Shown here one piece after another: positions 9,213 to 17,627 of a stretch of DNA of 64,000 nucleotides. The DNA comes from Roseiarcus sp963776665 (GTDB lineage: Bacteria; Pseudomonadota; Alphaproteobacteria; Rhizobiales; Beijerinckiaceae): NCBI GenBank assembly GCA_963776665.1, contig CAVZNQ010000018.1, forward strand, positions 62,001 to 126,000, in the 5' to 3' direction. How positions within the stretch are numbered: the first letter of the stretch is position 1; the number at the start of each line of letters is the position of its first letter. The notes beneath the pieces were generated by a model that made no database searches, had not been told where the DNA came from, and saw only the letters and a program-made list of their open reading frames with translations. Position numbers and translations under genes: made by a program.

Positions 9213-10646
9213 TCAGAACGTTATGTTCGTGCGCAGGCCGACCACGAACTCGTTCTTGATCCGCTGTGTCGGCTTGTTCGGATTGGCGATCCCAAGCCCG
9301 GGATTGAAGAAATACTGAACGTCGGGCTGGAGTTGCCACGAGGGCAAGAGCTGAGCCTGATAGGTCGCTTCGATGACCGTCTCGCTCGTTCGAACGGGCG
9401 TATAGACCGACGGCTGGTCGATTTGCATCTGTCGGTCGAAACCGGACGCGCCGCTGCTCGCCCAGGCGGTCCCCAATTCGACCCCGACGGTGTCGTTGTC
9501 GCGCGTCGGGAGCGGCGCGTGCAACGCAAAGCCGGCATTAATGCTGGCGCTGACCAGGTTTCGGTCCTGGTAGGGCGTGAACATCGGGCGGACGAACACA
9601 TTGAGACTGCGGCTGGCGTTGTCCTTCGAGCGCCAGATCATCTGGTCGGCGACGCCATAGAGGGAAAATTCGCCGCCATGCGTCGCGGGAATCCCGTTGC
9701 TGGCGAGACTCGCGAGCGGCAGGCCAAACGTGTCGTACCTTTGGTCGGCGAAGCTCGCGCTGTCGTACCAGGCGCCGAGCTTGTAGACGCCGGAAAGCGC
9801 CTGCGCGGGCGGGCCCGAGCCCGAATAGGCGTATTGCAGTTCCGCGATCGCGAACACGCCGTCGTCGAGCGGGAAGCTCACCCCATGTGGGTTGCTCGCC
9901 GGCGTGTTCGGCGAGTCTCTGGGGATCGGGCTGCCGTTGAACACGCCCGCGAGCAGGGTCGCGGCGTCCGTGAGCTGCGCGCGAGCCCTAATGCCAAGGC
10001 CCGCCAGGGGATAGGCGGGGCCGCCGCCCGGCAAGTTATTTGACGGGAGCGCAGGCCAGCCGGAGATCGCGCTGATGAAGAAGACGTTGGCGGTCGGGCT
10101 GATGACGAATTCCTCGTCCAGGCTCTGCTCGCCAATCTTGATGTCGAACCTGTCGCCGAATTTCTGTTGCCACCAGAGCTCCCAAAGCCGGACGCCGACC
10201 GGCGCCTCGATGTCGGAAACGGTCTGCAGGACGCGAAGATTGTCGGTCGTCAGATCGCCGCCCCATATCTGCAACCCGCTGACGTTGAATGTGCCGCCGG
10301 TCAGACCGAACGCTTTTTGCGTATCCATCTGGAGCGTGACGGTCGTAAGCCCGTTCGCCTCGAAGCCCTGTTGCGCGCCGCCGGTCAAGTTGCCGAAAGT
10401 CTCGACGTTCTCGAGGATGGTCAGGGTGATCCCGTAGTTGGCGAGGAGGGGGCGTAAGCCTCCCATGTCGCCGAGCAGGTTCTGGTTCTTCCACGAGGGG
10501 CTGAGGAAGCCGAACGGCGCCGACGAGTCGGCAAGAGCCGCGCCCGCGAGCGAGAGCGCCGCGAGGGCCACGGCGAGAGCCGCTGCGCGACGGCGAGTCT
10601 TCGCGGCGCGCTCGCGGCTGCTGGGACAAGGACGGGAGGGACCCAA
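9213..10646 (-). CDS. Carbohydrate-selective porin, OprB family
   Basis: A 477-residue outer-membrane beta-barrel. The N-terminus has a basic stretch and a hydrophobic signal peptide ending near LAGAALADSSAPF. The mature part has OprB features: FGFLSPSWKNQNLLGDMGG, a plug-like segment LWELWWQQKFG, alternating strands, and a C-terminal NITF with the terminal phenylalanine recognised by the BAM machinery. The start is TTG, supported by GAAGGGG six bases upstream; no ATG lies nearby in frame. OprB porins let glucose and other sugars through the outer membrane. The gene converges on the ferredoxin reductase, seven bases apart. Confidence 0.9.
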   Translation of the reverse strand: MGPSRPCPSSRERAAKTRRRAAALAVALAALSLAGAALADSSAPFGFLSPSWKNQNLLGDMGGLRPLLANYGITLTILENVETFGNLTGGAQQGFEANGLTTVTLQMDTQKAFGLTGGTFNVSGLQIWGGDLTTDNLRVLQTVSDIEAPVGVRLWELWWQQKFGDRFDIKIGEQSLDEEFVISPTANVFFISAISGWPALPSNNLPGGGPAYPLAGLGIRARAQLTDAATLLAGVFNGSPIPRDSPNTPASNPHGVSFPLDDGVFAIAELQYAYSGSGPPAQALSGVYKLGAWYDSASFADQRYDTFGLPLASLASNGIPATHGGEFSLYGVADQMIWRSKDNASRSLNVFVRPMFTPYQDRNLVSASINAGFALHAPLPTRDNDTVGVELGTAWASSGASGFDRQMQIDQPSVYTPVRTSETVIEATYQAQLLPSWQLQPDVQYFFNPGLGIANPNKPTQRIKNEFVVGLRTNITF

Positions 10647-10836
10647 ACCGACCCCTTCAAGGAATGGACGACGTTCGGGACCATCTGATGGCGGCGTGGC
10701 CGATGCAATGGGGCGGATCCGGGCGAACGCCTTTTGGCGGCCTTCGCCCCCTGATATTCCCTTGGCCGTTCACGCCCCTCGCGCTATCCCATGACGGCCC
10801 GTGCGGGCGGACTGGCGGACATAAGGGGAGCGGGAA

Positions 10837-11497
10837 ATGGCGGAGCCGGCTCTTGCGCTAAGCAACGCGCCCGCTTTCGACGCCGGCTTCCGCGCCGCTT
10901 TCGCCGAGCTTCTCGCCTGGCGGCGCGACGTGCGCCATTTTCGCGCCGGCGTCGCGCCGGACGAGGCGGTTCTCGACGAGCTTTTCGCCCTTGCGGCGCT
11001 CGCGCCGTCGGTCGGCAACTCTCAGCCAACGCGCTTCGTACGCGTCGACGACGAGGCGCGGCGCGCTGCGGTCCGGGCCAATTTCGAGGCCGCCAACCGC
11101 GAGGCGCTTTCGACGTACGGCGGCGCGCGCGCGGGTCTTTACGCGCGACTCAAGCTCGAGGGGCTGCGCGACGCGCCGGTCCAGTTGGCCGTGTTCTGCG
11201 ACGAGGCGACGGAGCAGGGCCACGGCCTCGGCGCGCGCACGATGCCGGAGGCGCGTCGCTATTCGACCGTCTGCGCTTTGCACACGTTCTGGCTCGCCGC
11301 CCGCGCGCGGGGGCTCGGGGTCGGCTGGGTTTCGATCCTCGATCCCGGCGCGAATCGCCGAGGCGCTCGACGTCCCGCGGGCCTGGGCGTTCATCGGCTA
11401 TCTCTGTGTCGGCTGGCCGCGGGAGGAGGCCCTGATCCCGGAGCTCGAGCGCGCCGGCTGGCAGGCGCGCGAGGCGCATCCGGTGATCCAGCGCTAG
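10837..11497 (+). CDS. bluB: 5,6-dimethylbenzimidazole synthase BluB, with one frameshift
   Basis: BluB cleaves FMN with oxygen to make 5,6-dimethylbenzimidazole, the lower axial ligand of cobalamin. The nitroreductase-like fold shows LLAWRRDVRHFR, ALAPSVGNSQPTRFV and HTFWLAARARGLGVGWVSI. After ILDP the frame breaks. Treating the CCC at 11344-11346 as CC gives DPARIAEALDVPRAWAFIGYLCVG and a normal end at 11497, a 219-residue protein. Uncorrected, the frame runs through the next genes as a false 696-residue fusion. The start ATG has a strong AAGGGGAGCGGG upstream. No other cobalamin genes are in the window. Confidence 0.9.
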
Positions 11498-11514
11498 GCG
11501 GTTGGCCTGTCGCT

Positions 11515-12000
11515 CTACGTCTGCCGCCGCCCCGGGTGGATGTCGTCGATCCACTCCACCGTCTCCGGGTTCGCCTCCACGCCCGGCAAATCGAGGTTGA
11601 CGACCACCGGCTCCTGGCCGCTGCGCACGAGGACGCAGGAGAGCGGCTGATCGTCGCTCGCGTTGATCTCCTGATGCGGAACATAGGGCGGCACGAAGAT
11701 GAAATCGCCGGGTCCGGCTTCGGCGACGAATTCGAGGCGCTCGCCCCAGCGCATCCGCGCCTTTCCGCTCACCACATAGATGACGCTCTCGACCGCCCCA
11801 TGATGATGCGCGCCGGTCTTCGCCTTCGGATGGATGACGACGGTTCCCGCCCACAGCTTCTCTGCGCTCCGCACGCGGGCGTGCGTGATCGCCGCTGCGC
11901 GGCTCATGCCCTCCGTCTGCGGCGTGTTGATGTCGAGTTCATTCGAGTGGACAACGCGAACGCCGTCGAGACGCCATCGGGCTTGGTTTCGATCGTCCAT
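11515..12000 (-). CDS. Cupin-domain protein
   Basis: A 161-residue single-cupin protein. The first cupin motif is visible in GAHHHGAVESVIYVVSGKARM (histidines and glutamate that bind a metal) and the second in PGDFIFVPPYVPHQE. The fold is a small cytoplasmic beta barrel. Substrate and reaction cannot be read; cupins of this type range from dioxygenases to sugar isomerases and binding proteins. It converges on bluB, with stops 17 bases apart, and stands divergent from the RMD1-family gene. The start ATG follows GGAAGATGGAGAG. Confidence 0.8.
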   Translation of the reverse strand: MDDRNQARWRLDGVRVVHSNELDINTPQTEGMSRAAAITHARVRSAEKLWAGTVVIHPKAKTGAHHHGAVESVIYVVSGKARMRWGERLEFVAEAGPGDFIFVPPYVPHQEINASDDQPLSCVLVRSGQEPVVVNLDLPGVEANPETVEWIDDIHPGRRQT

Positions 12001-12111
12001 GGCCGCTCTCCATCTTCCTCAATCTATCGCCAACGGGGCCGCTCGAACAGCGGCCGCCGTTCGCAAGGGGGAACGGCTGGCGATGGCGCAGGCGCCGTCG
12101 TAGATTGGGCC

Positions 12112-12927
12112 ATGACCGAGCTCTCGCCAGTGACGGCTCCGACGCGCCTTACCGCGCGCGCTCTGATCGTCGGCGAACGCATCGACACCGCCGGGCTTGA
12201 GCGCCCCGACATGATCTCGTCGCTGCCGCTCGCATTCCGGGTCGGGACAGAGGGGATGGTGGCGCTGTTCAGGTTCGGCGTCGCGGTCATGGTGGGCCTG
12301 ACGCCGCTCGAAGAAGAAGACACGCTCCAGAAGCTGAAGGCGCGGGTCCATGGCGAGCGCGCGCGCGGAGACGACGAGACGGCCGTGCTCGAGATCGCGC
12401 CCGACAGCGACGAGCAGAAATCCTCCGGCGGGCCGATCCAGATCAAGAACCTGTCGCCGCCGCGCTTTCTCGTAATCGCCGACGCGCTCGCCAAGACCGT
12501 GGCCCTGGCGCGCGACGAGCGCGAGGTCAATGCGGTCTTTGACGTGATCGAGCCGTTCGCGGCGAAGCTCGCGGCGACCGGACGGCCGCCGTTCCGCCGC
12601 CGCGAGATGCTGAAGCTGATTGGCCAGGCCTTGCTCGCGCAGCATCGTGTGTCGGGCCGGGTCGCGGTCGAGGAGAAGCCCGACGTGCTGTGGGACCACC
12701 CGGAGCTGGAGCGTCTCTACGCCCGGCTCGCCGACGAATACGAGCTTGAGGAGCGCGCAGATGTGCTCAAGCGCAAGCTCGACGTCATCGGCGACACCGC
12801 GCAGGCGCTCACCGACATCATCGACGCCGACCGGGCGACGCGGCTCGAAGCAGCGATCGTGATCCTCATCGTGCTCGAACTGATCGCCGCGATCGTCCAG
12901 ATCGCGCTTGCGCTGCATGGGCGGTGA
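12112..12927 (+). CDS. RMD1/DUF155 family protein with C-terminal membrane helix
   Basis: A 271-residue protein. The family fold is recognisable from LPLAFRVGTEGMVALFRFGVAV, the acidic PLEEEDTLQKLKARV, the long helical part PELERLYARLADEYELEERADVLKRKLDVI and a C-terminal membrane helix AAIVILIVLELIAAIVQIAL. Yeast RMD1 and mitochondrial RMND1 belong to this family. The bacterial role is unknown. The stop overlaps the GTG proposed as the start of the transglutaminase gene (GTGA), which suggests translational coupling. No clear ribosome-binding site precedes the ATG, so the transcript may be leaderless. Confidence 0.8.
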   Translation: MTELSPVTAPTRLTARALIVGERIDTAGLERPDMISSLPLAFRVGTEGMVALFRFGVAVMVGLTPLEEEDTLQKLKARVHGERARGDDETAVLEIAPDSDEQKSSGGPIQIKNLSPPRFLVIADALAKTVALARDEREVNAVFDVIEPFAAKLAATGRPPFRRREMLKLIGQALLAQHRVSGRVAVEEKPDVLWDHPELERLYARLADEYELEERADVLKRKLDVIGDTAQALTDIIDADRATRLEAAIVILIVLELIAAIVQIALALHGR

Positions 12928-13961
12928 GTCTGCACGTCGGGCGTAGCGCCCAGCTCTGGCGATTCACCGCTCTTGACGCACTGCAACAAGGCAGTGGACA
13001 ATGGGCCAACGGGCCCGAGCGGCACATCGAGAGCATCGAATTGCAGTCGGGCAGGGCCATTTTGAATGTCCGTCATTTGACCGCCTACCGCTACGCGCGG
13101 CCGGTCGAGTTTGGCGACCATCGGATGATGATGCGTCCACGCGACGGGCACGATCAGCGACTCCTGTCGTCGGAACTCGAAATCGATCCCGAGCCGAGGC
13201 GGCTGCGCTGGCTTTACGACACGTTCGACAATTGCGTCGCCATCGCCTCGTTTTCGGGCGCCTGGAGGTCGCTGACGATCGAGAACCGGTTCTCGGTCGA
13301 ACGCATTGTCGACGACCAGCCGGGCGGCGAGATCGACCCGCGTGCGCAGTTCTTTCCCTTTTCCTACGCGCCCGAGGAACTGCCCGACGTCGCGCGGGCG
13401 ATGGAGCGCCTCTATGGCGACCCCGCCGGCGACCTCGACCGCTGGGTGCGCCAGTTTGTAGCGCCAGGCGCGACGACGCTGACCAGCCATCTGTTGATGA
13501 CGATGACCTACGCCATCAAGGAAGGATTTTCCTACGAACGGCGCGAGGCGCCCGGGGTGCAATCGCCGCGCCATACGCTGGAGCGGCGACGCGGCTCTTG
13601 CCGCGACTTTGCGGTCCTGATGATGGAGGCGGCCCGCGCGCTTGGCGTCGCCGCGCGATTCGTCTCCGGCTACGTATACGTCCCGAAAGGGGAGGGCGAG
13701 CCGGTTCGATTGGGGGGCGGGGCGACGCATGCATGGTGCCAGATCTACCTGCCCGGCGCCGGCTGGATCGAATTCGATCCCACCAATGGCCTGGTCGGCG
13801 GCAAGGACCTCATCCGCGTCGCCGTGGCGCGCGATCCTGTCCAGGCAGCGCCGCTGACGGGCGCCTATTTCGGCGACTCCGGCGACGAGCTTGGCATGGA
13901 GGTTACCGTCGAAGTTACGCAGCCAAATCAGGCCGAGCGCGCCACTCTCGCCCGCGCTTGA
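12924..13961 (+). CDS. Transglutaminase-like cysteine protease family protein (1)
   Basis: The N-terminal beta domain typical of bacterial transglutaminase-like proteins (NVRHLTAYRYARPVEFGDH) is followed by the papain-like core. The Cys is in RRGSCRDFAVLMMEAARALG, the His in GGATHAWCQIYLPGAGW and the Asp in EFDPTNG, so the catalytic triad is complete. The GTG at 12924 gives 345 residues, but about 45 residues precede the usual family start; TTG at 13062 (just before NVRHLTAYRY) is an alternative. The activity is probably peptide or isopeptide cleavage rather than cross-linking. It is followed by a second, divergent member 27 bases downstream. Confidence 0.88.
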   Translation: MSLHVGRSAQLWRFTALDALQQGSGQWANGPERHIESIELQSGRAILNVRHLTAYRYARPVEFGDHRMMMRPRDGHDQRLLSSELEIDPEPRRLRWLYDTFDNCVAIASFSGAWRSLTIENRFSVERIVDDQPGGEIDPRAQFFPFSYAPEELPDVARAMERLYGDPAGDLDRWVRQFVAPGATTLTSHLLMTMTYAIKEGFSYERREAPGVQSPRHTLERRRGSCRDFAVLMMEAARALGVAARFVSGYVYVPKGEGEPVRLGGGATHAWCQIYLPGAGWIEFDPTNGLVGGKDLIRVAVARDPVQAAPLTGAYFGDSGDELGMEVTVEVTQPNQAERATLARA

Positions 13962-13988
13962 GCCCCGTGGGCGCAAGGGAGTCTGCAT

Positions 13989-14804
13989 ATGATCATTCGT
14001 GCGGGATATGCGATCGCCTTCGAGTGCGCCGCGGTGACGCCAATGATATTGCACCTCAATATCCATCCCTCGCGCGCCGACGATCTCATCTCGCCGGACG
14101 TCGTGCGAACTGAACCGCACTACCCGACGGAGGCCTATCTCGATCTGTTCGGCAATCGGGTGACCCGGGTCGAGGCGCAGCCCGGCGTGGTGACGTTCCA
14201 CAACGATTTCACCATCCGCGACGACGGCTCGCCCGATGAGACGCCCGAGGATACGCCGCTGACCGCGGTCGCCAACCTGCCAAGCGAGGTGCTCGTCTAC
14301 CTGCTCGCGAGCCGCTATTGCGACAGCGACAATCTGAGCGACTTCGCGTGGTCGCAGTTCGGCGGGATCGGCGGCGGGGCGAAGCTCGTCCAGGCGATCT
14401 GCGACTATGTGCACGGGCGGATCCATTTCGACTACGGCGCGGCGAACCCGCGCCGCACGGCCTCCGACGGGCAGCGCGAAGGGATCGGCGTCTGCCGCGA
14501 CTTCGCCCATCTCGCGGCCGCGCTCTGCCGGGCGATGAACGTGCCGGCGCGCTACTGCACCGGCTATCTCGGCGATATCGGCGTGCCGCCTGACCCTGCG
14601 CCGATGGATTTCTCCGCCTGGTTCGAGGTCTTTCTCAACGGCCGCTGGTACACATTCGACGCCCGGCACAATGTGCCGCGGATCGGGCGCATCGTCATGG
14701 CGCGGGGCCGCGACGCCGCCGACGTCGCGATCTCGACCGCGTTCGGCCAGCCGGCCCTGAAGCGCTTCGAGGTGACCACCTACGAAGAGGCCGTCGCCGC
14801 CTGA
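13989..14804 (+). CDS. Transglutaminase-like cysteine protease family protein (2)
   Basis: A 271-residue relative of the preceding gene. The N-terminal beta domain (FECAAVTPMILHLNIHP) precedes the core, with Cys in GIGVCRDFAHLAAALCRAMN. The position of the usual ATHAW motif reads MDFSAWFEVFLNGRWYTFDARHN, so the canonical His is replaced by Ser while the Asp region is kept. This SAWFEV variant is seen in a known subgroup, so the protein is not necessarily inactive. Together with the upstream gene and RMD1 it forms a probable three-gene unit. No ATP-grasp or alpha-E genes, the usual companions of such transglutaminases, are present. Confidence 0.85.
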   Translation: MIIRAGYAIAFECAAVTPMILHLNIHPSRADDLISPDVVRTEPHYPTEAYLDLFGNRVTRVEAQPGVVTFHNDFTIRDDGSPDETPEDTPLTAVANLPSEVLVYLLASRYCDSDNLSDFAWSQFGGIGGGAKLVQAICDYVHGRIHFDYGAANPRRTASDGQREGIGVCRDFAHLAAALCRAMNVPARYCTGYLGDIGVPPDPAPMDFSAWFEVFLNGRWYTFDARHNVPRIGRIVMARGRDAADVAISTAFGQPALKRFEVTTYEEAVAA

Positions 14805-14810
14805 GCCGAG

Positions 14811-14928
14811 GGATGGAAATCCAAACCGGCGGAAGGAAAACCAAATCCCGGCGGAAGGAAAACCAAATCTCCACGGAAGGAAAACCAAATCCGGCGGTAG
14901 CAAATCCAAATCCCATTTCCTTCCGCCG
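14811..14928. repeat. 22-bp tandem array ending in its own inverted copy
   Basis: Copies of CCGGCGGAAGGAAAACCAAATC lie at 14826-14847 and 14848-14869 (identical), 14870-14891 (three or four changes) and, degenerate, 14892-14912. A partial copy precedes them. The array is followed at 14916-14928 by TTTCCTTCCGCCG, the reverse complement of the core CGGCGGAAGGAAA, so the transcript could fold back on any unit. AAAA tracts recur every 22 bp. It lies directly after the second transglutaminase stop. Confidence 0.85.
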
Positions 14929-15220
14929 ATCGAGACTTTTCAATTGCTTACGCCTCAAATCCGAGGCCTTGCGATCCTCCGCTTCTCCTCTCGTCGCTTG
15001 CTTGGTCCGCCTCGGCAGCCCTCGCCGGAGACACGGTGGCGTCCCGCAAGGCGATAGGGCGAGAATGCCATCGAGTTCTGATTATTGCAAGCTACGGATG
15101 ATTTTTCTTTTTTTCGCCGCATTCGCGAGATGGGCGCGCTTCGTCGCCGTAGCCTCTCTTTCGACGGGCGGGAGCCATTGAGCTCTGGGCTCCCGAGCAA
15201 GGAGCAGCGCGCCATCGTCT
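14929..15220. other. Non-coding stretch without recognised gene
   Basis: I see no convincing gene on either strand. The first bases (CGAGACTTTTCAA) resemble the tail of the A-tract element at 35.9 kb. GC content falls in places (around 15075-15115) compared with the neighbourhood, which fits a regulatory or decayed region. Confidence 0.4.
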
Positions 15221-15248
15221 GTCATGCCCGCGAAAGCGGGCATCCAGC
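15221..15248. repeat. REP-like palindromic element
   Basis: GTCATGCCCGCGAAAGCGGG followed by CATCCAGC is a short palindrome (CCCGC-GAAA-GCGGG) with conserved flanks. Related sequences lie near 27011 and 38799 in this window. Such dispersed intergenic palindromes are common in alphaproteobacteria. Confidence 0.75.
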
Positions 15249-15292
15249 GAGGCTCACGTTTGTGGTAGTATGCCGCGAGCCGGAGGCACGCG

Positions 15293-15496
15293 ATGAGCGA
15301 CCCGGGAGCTCGCGGCGATTCTGGTGGCGAAAGTCGTTGGGTGCAGCCGGCTTGCCGGCGTCAACGACGTGGGCGCGTTCGCGCGCCTTCGGGGCCTGCG
15401 CGGGGACCTGACCGACCCGTCATCGCCGCCGCCCATCATCGGCGCACCGCCAACCGCTCAATTATCGAGTATCGCAGCGTGACGAGGCCGGCATGA
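15293..15496 (+). pseudogene. Remnant of a class III adenylate/guanylate cyclase gene (N-terminal part)
   Basis: After ATGAGC a frame change leads into TRELAAILVAKVVGCSRLAG and ARLRGLRGDLTDP, matching the start of the alphaproteobacterial cyclases that usually read RKLAAILAADVVGYSRL...ARLKALRRELIDP. A further frame change gives VIAAAHHRRTANRSIIEYRSV, which corresponds to the next conserved stretch but lacks the TGDG of the catalytic core. The catalytic aspartate of ADVVGYS is replaced (AKVVGCS). The rest of the gene is missing. Several independent lesions mean this is a true relic, not a sequencing error. It ends at the start of the AraC gene. Confidence 0.75.
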
Positions 15497-16425
15497 TCCA
15501 GCAATGGTCATCGTCTGAGATAGTCGCGCGCGAGCGGCTCGGCTTCTGGGTCGATGTGGTCTGCCGGACTTTAGTCAATCTGCGCTGCGAGCCGACATCC
15601 GACCAGAAATTCTTCGGCGAGATCGACTTCGACGAGTTCGGCGGGCTTAAGCTCGTCAGCGTACGCTCGGTGGCGCAGCGCGTGAGCCGAACCGGCGAAG
15701 CCCTCGGCAGCGCAACCGGCTTCTTTCACGTCAATATTATGCGGGCGGGCCGCGGGCTCATGGACCAGGATGGACGCGAGGCCGAGCTAGCGCCCGGCGG
15801 CTTTGTGTTCTTTGACAGCAGCCGGCCCTACGCCATCGACTTCATCGACAATTTTTCCGCGGGCGTGTTGCGCATCCCGCGGTCGATGCTGTTGCAACGG
15901 ATCGGCGTCCCCGAATGTTTCACCGCGCTGCGTGTGGACCACGCCAGCGGGTTGGGCGCCATGGTAGCGTCGATGCTCCGCGATTTGCCAGCCCAGTTGC
16001 CGACGATTCCCAAAACCGTACACGAGCGGGTCGCCGACAATATCGTCGACCTGATCGCCGCCGCGCTGCTCTCGACCGGCGTGGGCGCGCCGCGGTCGGC
16101 GCGGCTGACGCTGACCCGGGTGAAATTTTGGATTGAGACGCATCTCGCGGAAAAACTTTCAGGCGAGGAGATCGCGAATCGTTGCGGTCTTTCGCTCCGC
16201 CAACTCAACCGCCTATTTGAAGCCGAAGGCGCCTCGCTCATGCATTACGTGTGGGAGCGGCGGCTGGCGCGCTGCTGGCGCGATGTCTCTGATCCGGCAC
16301 AGCGTCACCGCTCGATCACCGAAATCGCGCTCTCCAACGGCTTTGACAATCCGTCGCACTTCAGTCGCGTGTTCCATGCGCGTTTCGGTCTTCCCGCACG
16401 CGCGGCAAGGCGTGAGGGCGTCTAG
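15493..16425 (+). CDS. AraC family transcriptional regulator
   Basis: A 310-residue protein. The first 180 residues form the AraC-binding-like sensor domain (FFHVNIMRAGRGLMDQDGREAEL, FVFFDSSRPYAIDF), and the last 105 form the double helix-turn-helix: LSGEEIANRCGLSLRQLNRLF and SITEIALSNGFDNPSHFSRVFHARFG. The start ATG follows GACGAGGCCGG. Regulators of this layout usually activate an adjacent catabolic or stress gene in response to a small ligand. Here the only close neighbour on the same strand is the PEP-CTERM-type surface protein gene, which is a possible but unproven target. Confidence 0.9.
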   Translation: MIQQWSSSEIVARERLGFWVDVVCRTLVNLRCEPTSDQKFFGEIDFDEFGGLKLVSVRSVAQRVSRTGEALGSATGFFHVNIMRAGRGLMDQDGREAELAPGGFVFFDSSRPYAIDFIDNFSAGVLRIPRSMLLQRIGVPECFTALRVDHASGLGAMVASMLRDLPAQLPTIPKTVHERVADNIVDLIAAALLSTGVGAPRSARLTLTRVKFWIETHLAEKLSGEEIANRCGLSLRQLNRLFEAEGASLMHYVWERRLARCWRDVSDPAQRHRSITEIALSNGFDNPSHFSRVFHARFGLPARAARREGV

Positions 16426-16545
16426 GCGCGCCGCGAGCCCGAGTCCGATCCAGTCAATTTTTTTGTCCGATGCAGAAAAGCGCGGGCGCGCGACGGCGAT
16501 ATGCTTTGCCTTCTGTTCCGTCCGACACTCGGGGAGGACCAGGCG

Positions 16546-17556
16546 ATGAACGGCAAAGCCCTCGCAAGGCCGCCGACGCGCGCTCGGATTTCGCGCCGAG
16601 GATGCTGGCGTCGAAACGCGGCTCTCGGGTCGACTGCGGCGCTGGCTCTGTCGTGTGTTGCGACCAACGCGAGCGCAGACGTCTATACCGTTGTCGCTAA
16701 TGCGATCTCCGGCTTTAATACGGGAATCAACACCAGCGTCAATAAGAGCAGCGATACGCCGCCCGTCGAGACCTCGTTTGGCGGAACCTCAAATTTATTG
16801 TCATTCTCCGCCGTCGCGGCTCCGGGAATACTTCAGGCGTCCGCTAGTGTGAATACCGGCTTCGATGGCACAGGGTTCTCGCCTCAACGGCACCGCTGAT
16901 GCGGAGGCGTCGATGGCGCTGGACAATATTGTCATTTCCGGCCCCGCGACAGGTCGGTCATGTACAGCGTCAACTTCACCATTTCCGGCAGCGTGACGCT
17001 CTCGACCACCGGCACTCCTGACGCTCAGGGCGGCATAGACCTATTGTACAATGGCGGCGCCAGTCTTGGGGCTCTGGGCGTCAACACCGACATCAATGAT
17101 CAAACGGCTCCCACCGGCGTCTTCGCCGGCGTCATAGACCCGACCAAAATTTCGGTCAGCGGGACGACGCCCGAGACCTCAGCCACTGTCGGCGAAGACA
17201 TATCGGTGGGTCTCGGGCTCTTGGCCACGGCCCAGGCGGATTCGGCTCCCGGTTCGACCGCGGACCTCATCGTTGACTTCAGCGACCCGTTCACGTTTCC
17301 GACCTCCGGCCCGGTGTTCAATTTCTTCGATCCCACGACCGGCGATCCCGTCACCGGGTTCACCGCGAACTCCAGCGACGGCTGCATCGTCAACAACGCT
17401 TTCATGTGCGGATCGCTCGGTCCGACTGGCTCCGTTCCCGAACTCTCGACCTGGGCGATGATGCTCGCGGGCTTCGCCGGCCTCGGCTTGGCGGGGTGGC
17501 GCGTCTCCCGAGGCGATAAGGCGAGACTATCATCGACTTCCGATTTTCGCAGGTAA
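16546..17556 (+). CDS. PEP-CTERM-type sorted surface protein, interrupted by two compensating frameshifts
   Basis: The start ATG follows GGGGAGG. A basic leader and signal peptide (GSTAALALSCVATNASA, cleaved before DVYTV) lead into a Thr/Ser/Gly-rich secreted domain. The first frame stops at 16899. Dropping one G from GGG at 16873-16875 continues as GSRLNGTADAEASMALDNIV. A second shift near 16945 returns to the original frame (MYSVNFTISGSVTL). The corrected protein has about 336 residues. The C-terminus VPELSTWAMMLAGFAGLGLAG followed by WRVSR is a PEPxxWA-like sorting tag: motif, membrane helix, basic end. Such proteins are processed by exosortase and exported with exopolysaccharide. No exosortase gene is nearby. 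Confidence 0.75.
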
Positions 17557-17627
17557 TTGGCGCTTTTTTCTTTTCCTCGCCCTATTTGCGGACGGGACCC
17601 GCTCCCGCCCGCGGACCGTCCGCCGCA

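Noticed and set aside
10837..12927. A single 696-codon frame joining BluB to the RMD1-family protein
   Set aside because: The middle runs antisense through the cupin gene and has no conserved pattern. It exists only because a one-base insertion in bluB shifts into the RMD1 frame.
12717..14909. A 730-codon minus-strand frame opposite the transglutaminases
   Set aside because: Sense proteins carry full catalytic motifs, and the antisense frame is Arg/Gly/Asp-rich noise.
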